This document shows positions 19,895 through 28,365 of a stretch of 64,000 bases of DNA, in pieces. The stretch's first letter is position 1; every line of letters begins with the position of its first letter. Both the position numbers and the translations under genes were made by a program. The notes under the pieces are model-generated. The model searched no databases, had not been told where the DNA came from, and saw nothing but the letters and a program-made list of their open reading frames with translations. Source of the stretch: Nitricoxidireducens sp046726235 (GTDB lineage Bacteria; Pseudomonadota; Gammaproteobacteria; Burkholderiales; Rhodocyclaceae); assembly GCA_046726235.1 (NCBI GenBank), contig JBKPAD010000007.1, forward strand, positions 121,115 through 185,114, written 5' to 3'.

Positions 19895-20980
19895 GTGTTT
19901 ACCGCCGCCGACAACGTCTTCATGGCGCAGGCGCTGCGCCTCGCAGCGCGCGGCCTGTACACCACGACGCCCAACCCGCGCGTCGGCTGCGTGATCGTCA
20001 AGGACGGCGCCGTCGTCGGCGAAGGCTGGCACCACAAGGCCGGCGAGCCGCATGCCGAAGTGCATGCCTTGCGCGCCGCGGGCGAGCGGGCGTCCGGCGC
20101 CACCGCCTACGTCACCCTCGAGCCCTGTGCGCACACCGGGCGCACCCCGCCCTGCGCCGAAGCGCTGGTCGCGGCCGGCGTCGCGCGCGTGGTTTCGGCG
20201 ATGCAGGACCCGAATCCCCTCGTCGCCGGCAAGGGCCTGGCGCGGATCGCCGCTGCCGGCATCCATGTCGCGAACGGCCTGCTCGAGGCCGAGGCGCGCG
20301 AACTCAACGTCGGCTTCGTCTCGCGCATGACGCGCGGCCGGCCGTGGGTGCGCATGAAGGTGGCGATGAGCCTCGACGGCAAGACGGCGCTCGCCAACGG
20401 CGTCTCGCAATGGATCACGAGCGCCGATGCGCGCCGCGACGCGCACGCCTGGCGCGCGCGTTCGTGCGCGATCCTCACCGGCATCGGCACCGTGCGTGAC
20501 GACGACCCGAGCCTGACGGTGCGCGAAGTCGCCACCTCGCGCCAGCCCCTGCGCGTCGTGCTCGACGGCTGGCTCGAAACCCGCCCCACGGCGCGCGTCA
20601 TCGAAGGCGGCAACGCGCTGGTGTTCTCCTCCCTCGACGACGAGTTGCGCGCCGCCGCCCTGACGGCGCGCGGCGCCGAGGTCATCTGCCTGCCCGACGG
20701 CACCGGCAAGGTCGATCTTGCCGGAATGTTCGGCGAGCTCGGCAGGCGTGGCGTGAACGAGGTGCTCGTCGAAGCCGGCGCGCGGCTCAACGGCGCCCTC
20801 ATGACGGCCGGCTGCATCGACGAACTGCTGATCTACCAGGCGCCGATCCTGCTCGGCGACAAGGCGCGCGGCATGGCTGTGCTGCCCGAACTCGCCGACC
20901 TTGCCGGCAAGCGCGAACTCGACATCTTCGAGACGCGTCGCGTCGGGCGCGACCTGCGCCTGCGGGCGCGCTTCCGCTAG
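19895..20980 (+). CDS. ribD: Bifunctional riboflavin biosynthesis deaminase/reductase RibD
   Basis: 361 residues. The N-terminal deaminase has the zinc motif HAEVHAL and PCAHTGRTPPC; the C-terminal reductase opens with RPWVRMKVAMSLDGKTALAN and contains VLVEAGARLNGALM. It carries out the second and third steps of riboflavin synthesis. The start is GTG (VFTAADNVFMAQALRLA), which matches the family start; the 62-bp gap before it holds nothing notable. No FMN riboswitch is seen. The PAS kinase follows after 4 bases. Confidence 0.96.
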   Translation: MFTAADNVFMAQALRLAARGLYTTTPNPRVGCVIVKDGAVVGEGWHHKAGEPHAEVHALRAAGERASGATAYVTLEPCAHTGRTPPCAEALVAAGVARVVSAMQDPNPLVAGKGLARIAAAGIHVANGLLEAEARELNVGFVSRMTRGRPWVRMKVAMSLDGKTALANGVSQWITSADARRDAHAWRARSCAILTGIGTVRDDDPSLTVREVATSRQPLRVVLDGWLETRPTARVIEGGNALVFSSLDDELRAAALTARGAEVICLPDGTGKVDLAGMFGELGRRGVNEVLVEAGARLNGALMTAGCIDELLIYQAPILLGDKARGMAVLPELADLAGKRELDIFETRRVGRDLRLRARFR

Positions 20981-20984
20981 CGCC

Positions 20985-22523
20985 GTGACGAGCCGCATCG
21001 GGGTCCTGTGGCGGAAGGCCTTCGATGCAAGGCCGAGCGCGCGCGCCGACGACATCGCCGCCACGCTCGAGCGCAAGAGCGCGCTGCTCGACGCCGTCAT
21101 GGACACGACGGACGTCATGCTCGTCTATCTCGATCGCGAGTTCCGTTTCGTCTGGGTCAACCAGGCCTATGCCGACACCTGCCGCATGACGCCGGCCGAG
21201 ATGGTCGGCAAGAACCATTTCGCGCTCTATCCGGATGCCGGCAACGAAGCCGTCTTTCGCCGCGTGCGCGACACCGGCGAGCGGGTGTTCTTCAAGGACA
21301 AGCCCTTCGAGTTTCCCGATCAGCCCGAGCGCGGCACGACTTACTGGGACTGGAGCCTGTCCCCGCACCGGGATGCACGCGGCGAGACCATCGGCCTCGT
21401 CTTCAGCCTGCGCGAGACGACACCCTACGTTCGCGCCCAGCGTTCGGCGCACGAGAACGCCGAACGAACGCGGCTGTTCATCGAGAACGTGCCCGCGGGC
21501 ATCGCCATGTTCGACCGCCAGATGCGCTTTCTCGCCGTCAGCCGCCGATTCCTGGAGGACTTCGGGGTTACGGGCGACGTCGTCGGCCGCAGCCACTACG
21601 ACGTCTTTCCCGAGATTCCGGAGCGTTGGCGCGCGTTCCATCGGCGCGGACTCGCGGGCGAGGCGCTGGATTGCGAGGAAGACCTCTTCGTTCGCGCCGA
21701 TGGCCGCGTCCACTGGGGGCGCTGGAAGATCAGGCCCTGGCATGATGCCGGCGGCAAGATCGGCGGCATCATCCTGTTCACCGAGGACATCACGGCGCGC
21801 AAGCAGGCCGAAACGGCGCTGATCGCGTCGAAGGCCGAGGCGGAGCGCGCCAACGAGGCGAAGTCGCGCTTCCTCGGCTCGATCAGCCATGACCTGCGGC
21901 AGCCGATTTTCGCCATCTCCCTTTACATCGATACGCTGCAGAGCCGGCTGCCGCCGGGCGACGTGCTGTTTTCAAACCTCAAGGACTGCGTCGGCGGCCT
22001 GGGCGCCATGCTGTCGAACCTGCTCGATCTCTCGAAGCTCGATGCCGGCGTCGTCGCACCGGCCGTCGGCGATTTCGACGCCGACGAACTGCTGGCGAAA
22101 GTCTTCGCCGCGCACGAACCGGTTGCCCGCATTAAGGGGCTGCAATTGCGCGCACGCCGTTTCGGCGCGCGCGGTTGCACCGACCCCGTCCTGTTCCAGC
22201 GCATCCTGCACAACCTTGTCGCCAATGCGATCCGCTACACCGAGCGCGGGGGCGTACTCGTGGTTCCGCGCCGGCGCGGCGGGCGCGCCTGGGTCGAGGT
22301 CTGGGATACCGGCATCGGCATTCCGCACGACAAGACCGGCGAGATATTCGAGGAGTTTCGCCAGCTGGACAACGACGAGCGCAACGCCGGGAAGGGCGTC
22401 GGCCTCGGCCTGGCGATCGTCGCCAGGACCGCCGCGCTGCTCGACCTGAAGATCCGGGTCGAGTCGCGCGTCGGCCGTGGATCGATGTTCGCCGTCGAGC
22501 TGCCCCTCTCAGCGGCGCCCTAG
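20985..22523 (+). CDS. Cytoplasmic PAS-PAS sensor histidine kinase
   Basis: 512 residues from GTG 20985. Two PAS/PAC domains (about 30-150 and 160-275) are followed by HisKA with the acceptor H302 in SISHDLRQPIFAISLYID and a HATPase domain (about 400-512): LVANAIRYTERGG, DTGIGIP and GVGLGLAIV. There is no receiver domain and no response regulator gene next to it, so it is an orphan kinase. The HDLRQP box is typical of the hybrid-kinase group that usually carries REC. It begins 4 bases after ribD, and its TAG stop shares the palindrome CTAG with the convergent S8 peptidase stop. Signal unknown. Confidence 0.85.
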   Translation: MTSRIGVLWRKAFDARPSARADDIAATLERKSALLDAVMDTTDVMLVYLDREFRFVWVNQAYADTCRMTPAEMVGKNHFALYPDAGNEAVFRRVRDTGERVFFKDKPFEFPDQPERGTTYWDWSLSPHRDARGETIGLVFSLRETTPYVRAQRSAHENAERTRLFIENVPAGIAMFDRQMRFLAVSRRFLEDFGVTGDVVGRSHYDVFPEIPERWRAFHRRGLAGEALDCEEDLFVRADGRVHWGRWKIRPWHDAGGKIGGIILFTEDITARKQAETALIASKAEAERANEAKSRFLGSISHDLRQPIFAISLYIDTLQSRLPPGDVLFSNLKDCVGGLGAMLSNLLDLSKLDAGVVAPAVGDFDADELLAKVFAAHEPVARIKGLQLRARRFGARGCTDPVLFQRILHNLVANAIRYTERGGVLVVPRRRGGRAWVEVWDTGIGIPHDKTGEIFEEFRQLDNDERNAGKGVGLGLAIVARTAALLDLKIRVESRVGRGSMFAVELPLSAAP

Positions 22524-24733
22524 TCGAAGCGGAAGCGGTACTGCAGGCCGAACAGCGCTTGCGGCCGCGCGCGCATGTTGTCCGGGTTGAGGCGCAGCAT
22601 TCCGGCGAGGCTCATCCGGCCGTGCCGGCCTTCCGGCGTCGCATAGGAGAGGCCGAGGCGGCTTTCCGTCGGGCCGCCGGCGAGGCTGACGCGCGCTTCG
22701 CGGAAACCTAGCGTGCCGTCGTCCGCGAGGCGTGCGGGCAGCACGGCCGACAGCGTGCCGCCGACGACCGCGAGCGGCCGTCCGACGAACAGGTTCAACT
22801 CGTCGCCGTTTTCCCAGGCGTTCGCCCGCGTGAGGCGCGCCTCTGCCGACCATGCGCGCACGGGGCTGAACTGCAGCAGTCCGGCCGCGCTTCCTGTCGT
22901 GCGGCCCAGCGTGAGGCTGCCGCCGACTTCGGTCAGGCGGCTGGTCCGGTAGCGGCCATCGAAGGTCGAGAAGCGCGAGCGCCCCGCGGCGAGCGCGAAG
23001 GCGCCGCTGCCTGCCATGCCGAACAGCCGGTCCTTCTCCGTGAGTGCGCCGGCCGTCATGGCCACCGCCCAGTCGCCCGCTTGCGGCGGGCCGAGCGCGT
23101 CGCCGCCGCTGGCGTAGCCGAGATCGAGGAGTTGCCCGGTGGCGGTCGGCGCGTCGAGCATCCCCGCGCGCAGGCGCGAGCGTGCCGACGGCGCATAGCC
23201 GGCGCCGGCGAAGCGGCCCGAGCGCGCAAGCTCGAAGTACGGCTGCGCGATGCCGCGGAAGCGGCCTTCGAGGCCGAAGAAATGGTCGAGGCGATCGACC
23301 GAGCCGCCCGCGAACTGCCAGCCGGCGCGCGTGCCGGCGCCGAAGAAGCTCGGCCCGCCGGGGATGGAGGCGCCGGCCAGCGGCCGCGCCTGTGCGGCCG
23401 CCAGGCGCAGGCCGCCCACGGTCGCGTCGACGCCCTCGACGTCGCGCGCCAGCCGCTGCTGCAGGTCGGCTTGCGCCAGACTGGCGGCTTGGCTGACATT
23501 GAGTGCGAGGTCGACGGGAAAGTCGCGTCCGTAGGCATCGGTCGCGGCGACGGTGAAGGTTCCCGCCGCCGAGGCGCGCGCGACGGCGCCGGCAACGCCT
23601 CCTGCCGGTAGCGCGAGGCCGGTCGCGGCGACCGGCGCCGACGTTCCGGCCGCGGTCGCCACGGTCGTCTCGCCCACCGGCTGCATGGCCTGGGCGATGT
23701 CGAGCAGGCCGTGGCCATAGACGGCATCGACGCCCGGCGCGCCGAGGTCCGCCGCCGACGTCAGCAGTACGCCTGCGGTCTGCGACGCCGTCAGCCGCGG
23801 CCACTTCTGCATCAGCAGCGCGGCCGCGCCCGAGACCTGCGGCGCGGCGAAGGAAGTGCCGGCGACCGAGCCCAGCCGGCCGTCGGTGTCGCTGACGCTG
23901 ACGTCGCCGCGCGCGACGAGATAGAACTGCATCGCGTCGCCGGCGAGGTTCGAGTAAGGGGTCATGACGTTGCGCGCGTCGACGGCGCCGACGGCGAGGA
24001 TCTGGCCGTTGGCCCAGGCCTCCCTGGCGTAGCGCGCCGTCGAGCTCGGATTGGCGAGGGCGTCGTTGCCGGCCGCGAAGATCAGCAGCTGGCCGGCAGC
24101 GACCGATTGCTGGAGCGCGTTGCGAAAGCTCGCCGGGTCGCCGTCGATGCTGAAGCTGCCATTGACGATGCGCGCGCCTGCGCTGCGGCTGACGGCCAGC
24201 GCCTGGTTCAGGCGGTCGAGGTCGATGAGCATCGAACTGGCGCCGGTCATGTCGGCCCGGGCGAAGAAGCCGAGGCTCAGCAGCGTGGCCTCGGGCGCGA
24301 TGCCGACCGTCTTCTGGCCGTTGGCGCTGGCGCCGAGCACCGAAGTCACCCAGGTGCCGTGACCGACGTCGTCGGTGACCGGACGCGCGACGATGCTGTG
24401 GCCGGCCCCGTCCTCGGAGAAGTTGCCGGACGATGCGTGCACGCGCCCGTCGAATTCCGGCAACGCGGCGGAGAGGCCGGAGTCGAGGATGCCGACGACG
24501 ACGTCCTTGCCGCCGTAGCCCTGGTCCCAGGCCGCCTTGGCGCCGGACTGCGTGATGTAGGTCGAGCGGCCGATCTCGTCGCCGGAGACCACGAGGGCGG
24601 AGCGCGTCGAGGATGAGGCTTGCGGTGCGGGGTCGGGGCGGACGTTGCCGCCGCCGCCTCCACCGCCTCCACCGCCGCAGGCCGCCAGGAGGAAGGTCGC
24701 CGCTGCCGCGACCGGAATGCGAGCTCGATTCAT
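22520..24733 (-). CDS. Lipidated subtilisin-like (S8) serine protease with barrel-like C-terminal region
   Basis: 737 residues. The N-terminus ends in a lipobox (FLLAAC, C19) followed by ten glycines, so it is a predicted lipoprotein. The S8 triad is D84 (VVGILDSG), H125 (DVGHGTWVTS) and S294 (VAGTSFAAPQV), with oxyanion N223 (FAAGND). The C-terminal about 270 residues alternate aromatic and small polar residues (RLGLSYATPEGR, ending FGLQYRFRFD) and look like an outer-membrane beta-barrel. Such a domain order, including the lipobox, is known in NalP-type autotransporters of Neisseria. Whether it self-secretes or processes other surface proteins is inference. The 134 bp upstream, towards the GGDEF gene, hold no other gene. 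Confidence 0.82.
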   Translation of the reverse strand: MNRARIPVAAAATFLLAACGGGGGGGGGGNVRPDPAPQASSSTRSALVVSGDEIGRSTYITQSGAKAAWDQGYGGKDVVVGILDSGLSAALPEFDGRVHASSGNFSEDGAGHSIVARPVTDDVGHGTWVTSVLGASANGQKTVGIAPEATLLSLGFFARADMTGASSMLIDLDRLNQALAVSRSAGARIVNGSFSIDGDPASFRNALQQSVAAGQLLIFAAGNDALANPSSTARYAREAWANGQILAVGAVDARNVMTPYSNLAGDAMQFYLVARGDVSVSDTDGRLGSVAGTSFAAPQVSGAAALLMQKWPRLTASQTAGVLLTSAADLGAPGVDAVYGHGLLDIAQAMQPVGETTVATAAGTSAPVAATGLALPAGGVAGAVARASAAGTFTVAATDAYGRDFPVDLALNVSQAASLAQADLQQRLARDVEGVDATVGGLRLAAAQARPLAGASIPGGPSFFGAGTRAGWQFAGGSVDRLDHFFGLEGRFRGIAQPYFELARSGRFAGAGYAPSARSRLRAGMLDAPTATGQLLDLGYASGGDALGPPQAGDWAVAMTAGALTEKDRLFGMAGSGAFALAAGRSRFSTFDGRYRTSRLTEVGGSLTLGRTTGSAAGLLQFSPVRAWSAEARLTRANAWENGDELNLFVGRPLAVVGGTLSAVLPARLADDGTLGFREARVSLAGGPTESRLGLSYATPEGRHGRMSLAGMLRLNPDNMRARPQALFGLQYRFRFD

Positions 24734-24867
24734 GTTGCCGATGCCGATGGGGGACGGCGCCTTGTTGGTGTTTCCGTCCGGGGGCTCCCTGCGCGCCGCG
24801 CACGATACACGGGGTCCGCGCTGCCGCGGATACAACCGGGCGCCAGAAAGCGCGCGATTCGCAGCCG

Positions 24868-27081
24868 TCAGGCGGTGGCGGACTCCGCCGCGCGCCACGT
24901 GGAACGGCCGGCGTCCTTGGCGGCGTACATCGCCTGGTCGGCGCGCTGGATCAGCGCCGCGGCATCGTCGGCATCGCGCGGGTACACGGCGACGCCCACG
25001 GAGCAGGAGATGTCGACGATGTGCTCGCCGACGCGGAAGGGTTCCGACAACGCGGCGACGATCTTCTCCGCCGTCTTGGCGACGCCGTCGAAGCTGCGGG
25101 CGTCGGGCAGCACGGCGACGAACTCGTCGCCGCCGAGGCGGGCGACGGTGTCCTCGTCGCGCAGCGTGTTCTGCAGGCGGCGCGCCACTTGACGCAGCAG
25201 TTCGTCGCCGGCGGCGTGGCCGTAATTGTCGTTGACCGGCTTGAAGCGATCGAGGTCGATGAACAGCAGCGCGATTTCGCCGTGCGAGCGGCTCGCCTGG
25301 GCCATCACGCGGCCGAGCCGGTCCTCGAGCAGCTGGCGGTTCGGCAAGCCGGTGAGGCCGTCGAAGTTGGCCTGGCGCCAGACCTCGTCCTCGCGGCGCT
25401 TGCGTTCGGTGACGTCGCTGAACAATGCGACGTAGCGGCGCGGCCGTCCCGCCTTGTCGCGGATGACGTCGATCTTGAGCCACTCGACGTAGCTGCGGCC
25501 GTCGCGGCGGCGGTTGGCGATCTCGCCTTCCCAGCGCCCGTCCGCCTGCAGCCGCTGCCACATGGTCCGGTAGAAGGACTCGTCATGCTCGCCTGAAGCC
25601 AGCAGCGACGGCTTGTGGCCGATGACCTCGGCCGCCGGGTAGCCGGTGATGCGCGAGAAGGCGGGGTTGACGGCGACGATGACGTTGTCGGTGTCGGTGA
25701 CCATGATGCCCTCGCCGGCGGAATCGAACACCGACTGCGCGAGGCGCAGCGAGTCCTCGGCGATCGCCAGCTGCGTCACGTCGGTGACGGAGATCACGGC
25801 GGCGTGCGGCGGCGCATCCGGCGCGCGGCGGAGCGCACGGCTGGTGATGGTGAGCCAGCGGCTCTCGCCCTTCCCGGTCTCGATCTGGTACAGCGCCTGC
25901 TCGATCGCTTCGCCGCGTGCCGCCCGGGAGCTCGGGTACTGTTCCTTCGGCAGGACTTCGCCGTCGGCGTCCAGCATCTTGACGCGCCGGTTCTGCAGCC
26001 CGTCCGCATCGACGCCGAGCATCTGGAGGACGGCGTCGTTCCAGGCGGTGATGCGGCCGTTGCTGTCGACGACGATGACGCCGCCGCTGATGGCCTCGAA
26101 CAGCGTGCGGTGCAGCGCCTCGCTTTCGGCGAGCGCCTGCTGTTGGCGCGCGATGCGCAGCAGCAGCCAGGAAATGCCGAAGCCCAGCGCCATCATCAGC
26201 GCGACGCCGACGGCGTTGCGGCGCAGGTCGTTGTTGATTTCCTTCGCCACCGGCGCCAGGAAGGCTTCCTCGCCGAGGCTGACGGTCATGATGAAGGGGA
26301 AATGCTCCATGCGATCCCAGGCCACCGTGCGCCTGACGCCGTCGAACGTGGCGATGATGCGGGTGACGCCGTGACGCGGCGTTTCGGTGCCCGCGAACGG
26401 TCGATCCGGCGGCACCGATTTCCCGTAGGCGCCCGCCGAATCGGGGACGCGCGCCATGTAGGCGCCGTCGACATAGAGCAGCGCCAGCGCGTCGCTCGGA
26501 TCGAGTTCGATCTGCCCCAGCGTGGTGGCGACGTACTCGGGCGACAGCGACACCACGATGACGCCGGCGAACTTGCCCTGCTTGAACAGCGGCCGCGTGA
26601 ACTGCACCGACCAGGATTTCGAGGCGCGCCCGAACACGGGTTTGCTGATGAAGAGCCGGTCGGCTTCCGTCCCGACGTGGGCCTTGAAGTGCTCGCGGTC
26701 GCCGAGATAGAGGCGACCTTTGACGCCGAGATTCGAGTAGGCGAGATAGCCGTCGGGGTCGATGAAGCCGATCTGCAGCAGGGAGCCGTCGGGAAAGGCG
26801 TCGAGCGCCGAGCGCACCGTGGCTTCGAAGGCCGTGGGGTTGCCGGCGGCGTATTGATCGCGCAACTGCCGCACGACGAAGTCGACGCCGTGCATCAGCG
26901 CGTCCATCTGCTGGGTGACGGCGTCCGAGAGCTGGCTTGCGCGCAACGCCGCCTGGGTCAGCGATGCTTCACGGATCTGCTCGTGGTTTTCCGACAGCCG
27001 CCACCAGTAGATGGCTGCAACGGCGACGGTCGTCGCGGTGAAGAGGACTGCAAGCTGGCGAAGCCTGGCGACGGAGTTCAA
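24868..27081 (-). CDS. Membrane-anchored sensor diguanylate cyclase (Cache-PAS-PAS-GGDEF)
   Basis: 737 residues. TM helix at about 8-28, a periplasmic double-Cache-like sensor (about 30-290), a second TM (about 293-315), two PAS domains (about 330-440 and 450-570) and a GGDEF domain. The active site is intact (GGDEF, 650-654) and the inhibitory I-site RDED (641-644) lies the canonical five residues before it, so it should make c-di-GMP and be product-inhibited. No EAL domain. The start is TTG (27081), giving MNSVARLRQLAVLF; no good Shine-Dalgarno is seen. It opposes the HD-GYP protein encoded at 9.6 kb and could feed MshE. Confidence 0.9.
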   Translation of the reverse strand: MNSVARLRQLAVLFTATTVAVAAIYWWRLSENHEQIREASLTQAALRASQLSDAVTQQMDALMHGVDFVVRQLRDQYAAGNPTAFEATVRSALDAFPDGSLLQIGFIDPDGYLAYSNLGVKGRLYLGDREHFKAHVGTEADRLFISKPVFGRASKSWSVQFTRPLFKQGKFAGVIVVSLSPEYVATTLGQIELDPSDALALLYVDGAYMARVPDSAGAYGKSVPPDRPFAGTETPRHGVTRIIATFDGVRRTVAWDRMEHFPFIMTVSLGEEAFLAPVAKEINNDLRRNAVGVALMMALGFGISWLLLRIARQQQALAESEALHRTLFEAISGGVIVVDSNGRITAWNDAVLQMLGVDADGLQNRRVKMLDADGEVLPKEQYPSSRAARGEAIEQALYQIETGKGESRWLTITSRALRRAPDAPPHAAVISVTDVTQLAIAEDSLRLAQSVFDSAGEGIMVTDTDNVIVAVNPAFSRITGYPAAEVIGHKPSLLASGEHDESFYRTMWQRLQADGRWEGEIANRRRDGRSYVEWLKIDVIRDKAGRPRRYVALFSDVTERKRREDEVWRQANFDGLTGLPNRQLLEDRLGRVMAQASRSHGEIALLFIDLDRFKPVNDNYGHAAGDELLRQVARRLQNTLRDEDTVARLGGDEFVAVLPDARSFDGVAKTAEKIVAALSEPFRVGEHIVDISCSVGVAVYPRDADDAAALIQRADQAMYAAKDAGRSTWRAAESATA

Positions 27082-27101
27082 GGTCGGGCAGCCGATATCA
27101 C

Positions 27102-27875
27102 CTAAGAGGTATGACGATTATGTCGATTTCCCGCACCGCACACAAGGCAATCCGGATCGCGCGGCACGGCGATGGAGCGCCACTCCATCGCCAGGCCGTC
27201 GAGCAGCAGCAGGCGACCGGCGAGCGGCGTGCCGCAGCCGGCGACCAGCTTGAGCGCCTCGGCCGCCTGCGTGGCGCCGACGATCCCGGTCAGCGGCGCG
27301 AATACGCCCATCACCGCGCAGCGCACTTCCTCGACGTCCTGCGCTTCGGGAAACAGGCAGTGGTAGCACGGCGAGTCGTCGCGTCGCGGATCGAAGACGG
27401 CGACCTGGCCGTCGAAGCGGATCGCCGCACCCGATACCAGCGGCACGCCATGCACGACGCAGGCGCGGTTGACGGCGTGGCGGGTGGCGAAGTTGTCGCA
27501 GCAGTCGAGCACGACGTCGGCACGGGCGATCTCCTCGGCGAGGCGCTCGTCTTCGAGGCGCTCGGTGACGGCGACGACGTGGCACTCGGGGTTGATGCCG
27601 AGCAGCGTGCGCTGGCCCGATTCGGCTTTGGGCCAGCCGATGGCATCGGTGCGATGGAGGATCTGGCGCTGCAGGTTGGTGAGGTCGACCTCGTCGCCGT
27701 CGGCGAGCACCAGGGTGCCGATTCCGGCCGAGGCGAGGTAGTAGGCGGCGGGCGAACCCAGGCCGCCGGCGCCGACGACGAGCGCGCGCGCAGCGACGAT
27801 CTTTTCCTGGCCCTCGACCCCGATCTGCGGCAGCAGGATGTGGCGGCTGTAGCGGAGCAGTTGGAGGTCGTTCAA
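27102..27875 (-). CDS. moeB: HesA/MoeB/ThiF family adenylyltransferase
   Basis: 257 residues, an E1-like enzyme that adenylates the C-terminus of a ubiquitin-like sulfur carrier (MoaD or ThiS). ATP site VVGAGGLGSPAAYYLASAG, then DEVDLTNLQRQ, the adenylate Asp in VLDCCDNFATR, and two zinc CxxC pairs (PCYHC and CLVC near the C-terminus). Similarity to MoeB is strong throughout, but no moa or thi partner is adjacent, so MoeB versus ThiF cannot be settled. The start is TTG (MNDLQLLRYSRHILLPQIG), which fits the family. It is in a minus-strand cluster with ctpA, the EnvC-like gene and gpmA, an order frequent in betaproteobacteria. Confidence 0.8.
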   Translation of the reverse strand: MNDLQLLRYSRHILLPQIGVEGQEKIVAARALVVGAGGLGSPAAYYLASAGIGTLVLADGDEVDLTNLQRQILHRTDAIGWPKAESGQRTLLGINPECHVVAVTERLEDERLAEEIARADVVLDCCDNFATRHAVNRACVVHGVPLVSGAAIRFDGQVAVFDPRRDDSPCYHCLFPEAQDVEEVRCAVMGVFAPLTGIVGATQAAEALKLVAGCGTPLAGRLLLLDGLAMEWRSIAVPRDPDCLVCGAGNRHNRHTS

Positions 27876-27896
27876 GCGGCGCGCCCCCTTTGGGCG

Positions 27897-28361
27897 TCAG
27901 TGGTCCTGACGCAGTTCCTGCGGGGTGTCGTCGTGGTCGCCGTGGGGGTGGTTGTCCCAGGCCTTCGAGTAGATCTCGTTCGACTTCTTGAGCAGGCGCT
28001 CGGGCTGGCGCAGGTTGCGCAGCTGCGTTTCCTCGCAGAAGTAGACGAGGGCGCGGATCAGCTTGCAGTAGAGCGTGTTCTCGAGGTGGAAGCCCTGCGC
28101 GATGAGCGAGTTCTCGAGCGCTTCCATGGTGTGGTCGGCGACGTCGTACCAGACCGAGACGCTGTGCGGCAACTCGCCGTGCTCGACGATGATGCCGTCG
28201 ATGCCCTGCAGCAAGGCCACCGCCTGCTCGACCTGCCACGGGCGCAGCTTGTCGAAGCGCAGCTCGCGATGCTTGCGACGCCCGGTCTGGGGCACCAGCG
28301 GGTGGGCGCGGTGCAGCCCGCGCTCCTTATCTCTCAGCTTGCGTGCGCGCTCGACGTCCAT
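27897..28361 (-). CDS. Conserved protein of unknown function
   Basis: 154 residues, not recognised. It is soluble, rich in His, Arg and Asp, with a charged C-terminal tail (NHPHGDHDDTPQELRQ). Residues about 40-95 (ELRFDKLRPWQVEQAVALLQ, then an HSVSVWYDV strand and LENSLIAQGFHL) alternate strands and helices in a way that suggests a small ferredoxin-like fold, as in heavy-metal-associated domains, but without the CxxC metal motif. It starts 4 bases after the ctpA stop and ends 21 bases before moeB, so it belongs to that transcript. Its ATG fits; no function is proposed. Confidence 0.75.
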   Translation of the reverse strand: MDVERARKLRDKERGLHRAHPLVPQTGRRKHRELRFDKLRPWQVEQAVALLQGIDGIIVEHGELPHSVSVWYDVADHTMEALENSLIAQGFHLENTLYCKLIRALVYFCEETQLRNLRQPERLLKKSNEIYSKAWDNHPHGDHDDTPQELRQDH

Positions 28362-28365
28362 GCGA

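Noticed and set aside
22509..24803. 764-residue minus-strand frame overlapping the S8 protease
   Set aside because: Arg-rich and without motifs; the overlapping frame has the full S8 triad and a lipobox.
27897..28361. Naming the unknown gene a heavy-metal-binding protein
   Set aside because: The strand-helix pattern is suggestive but the CxxC metal motif is absent, so no function is assigned.
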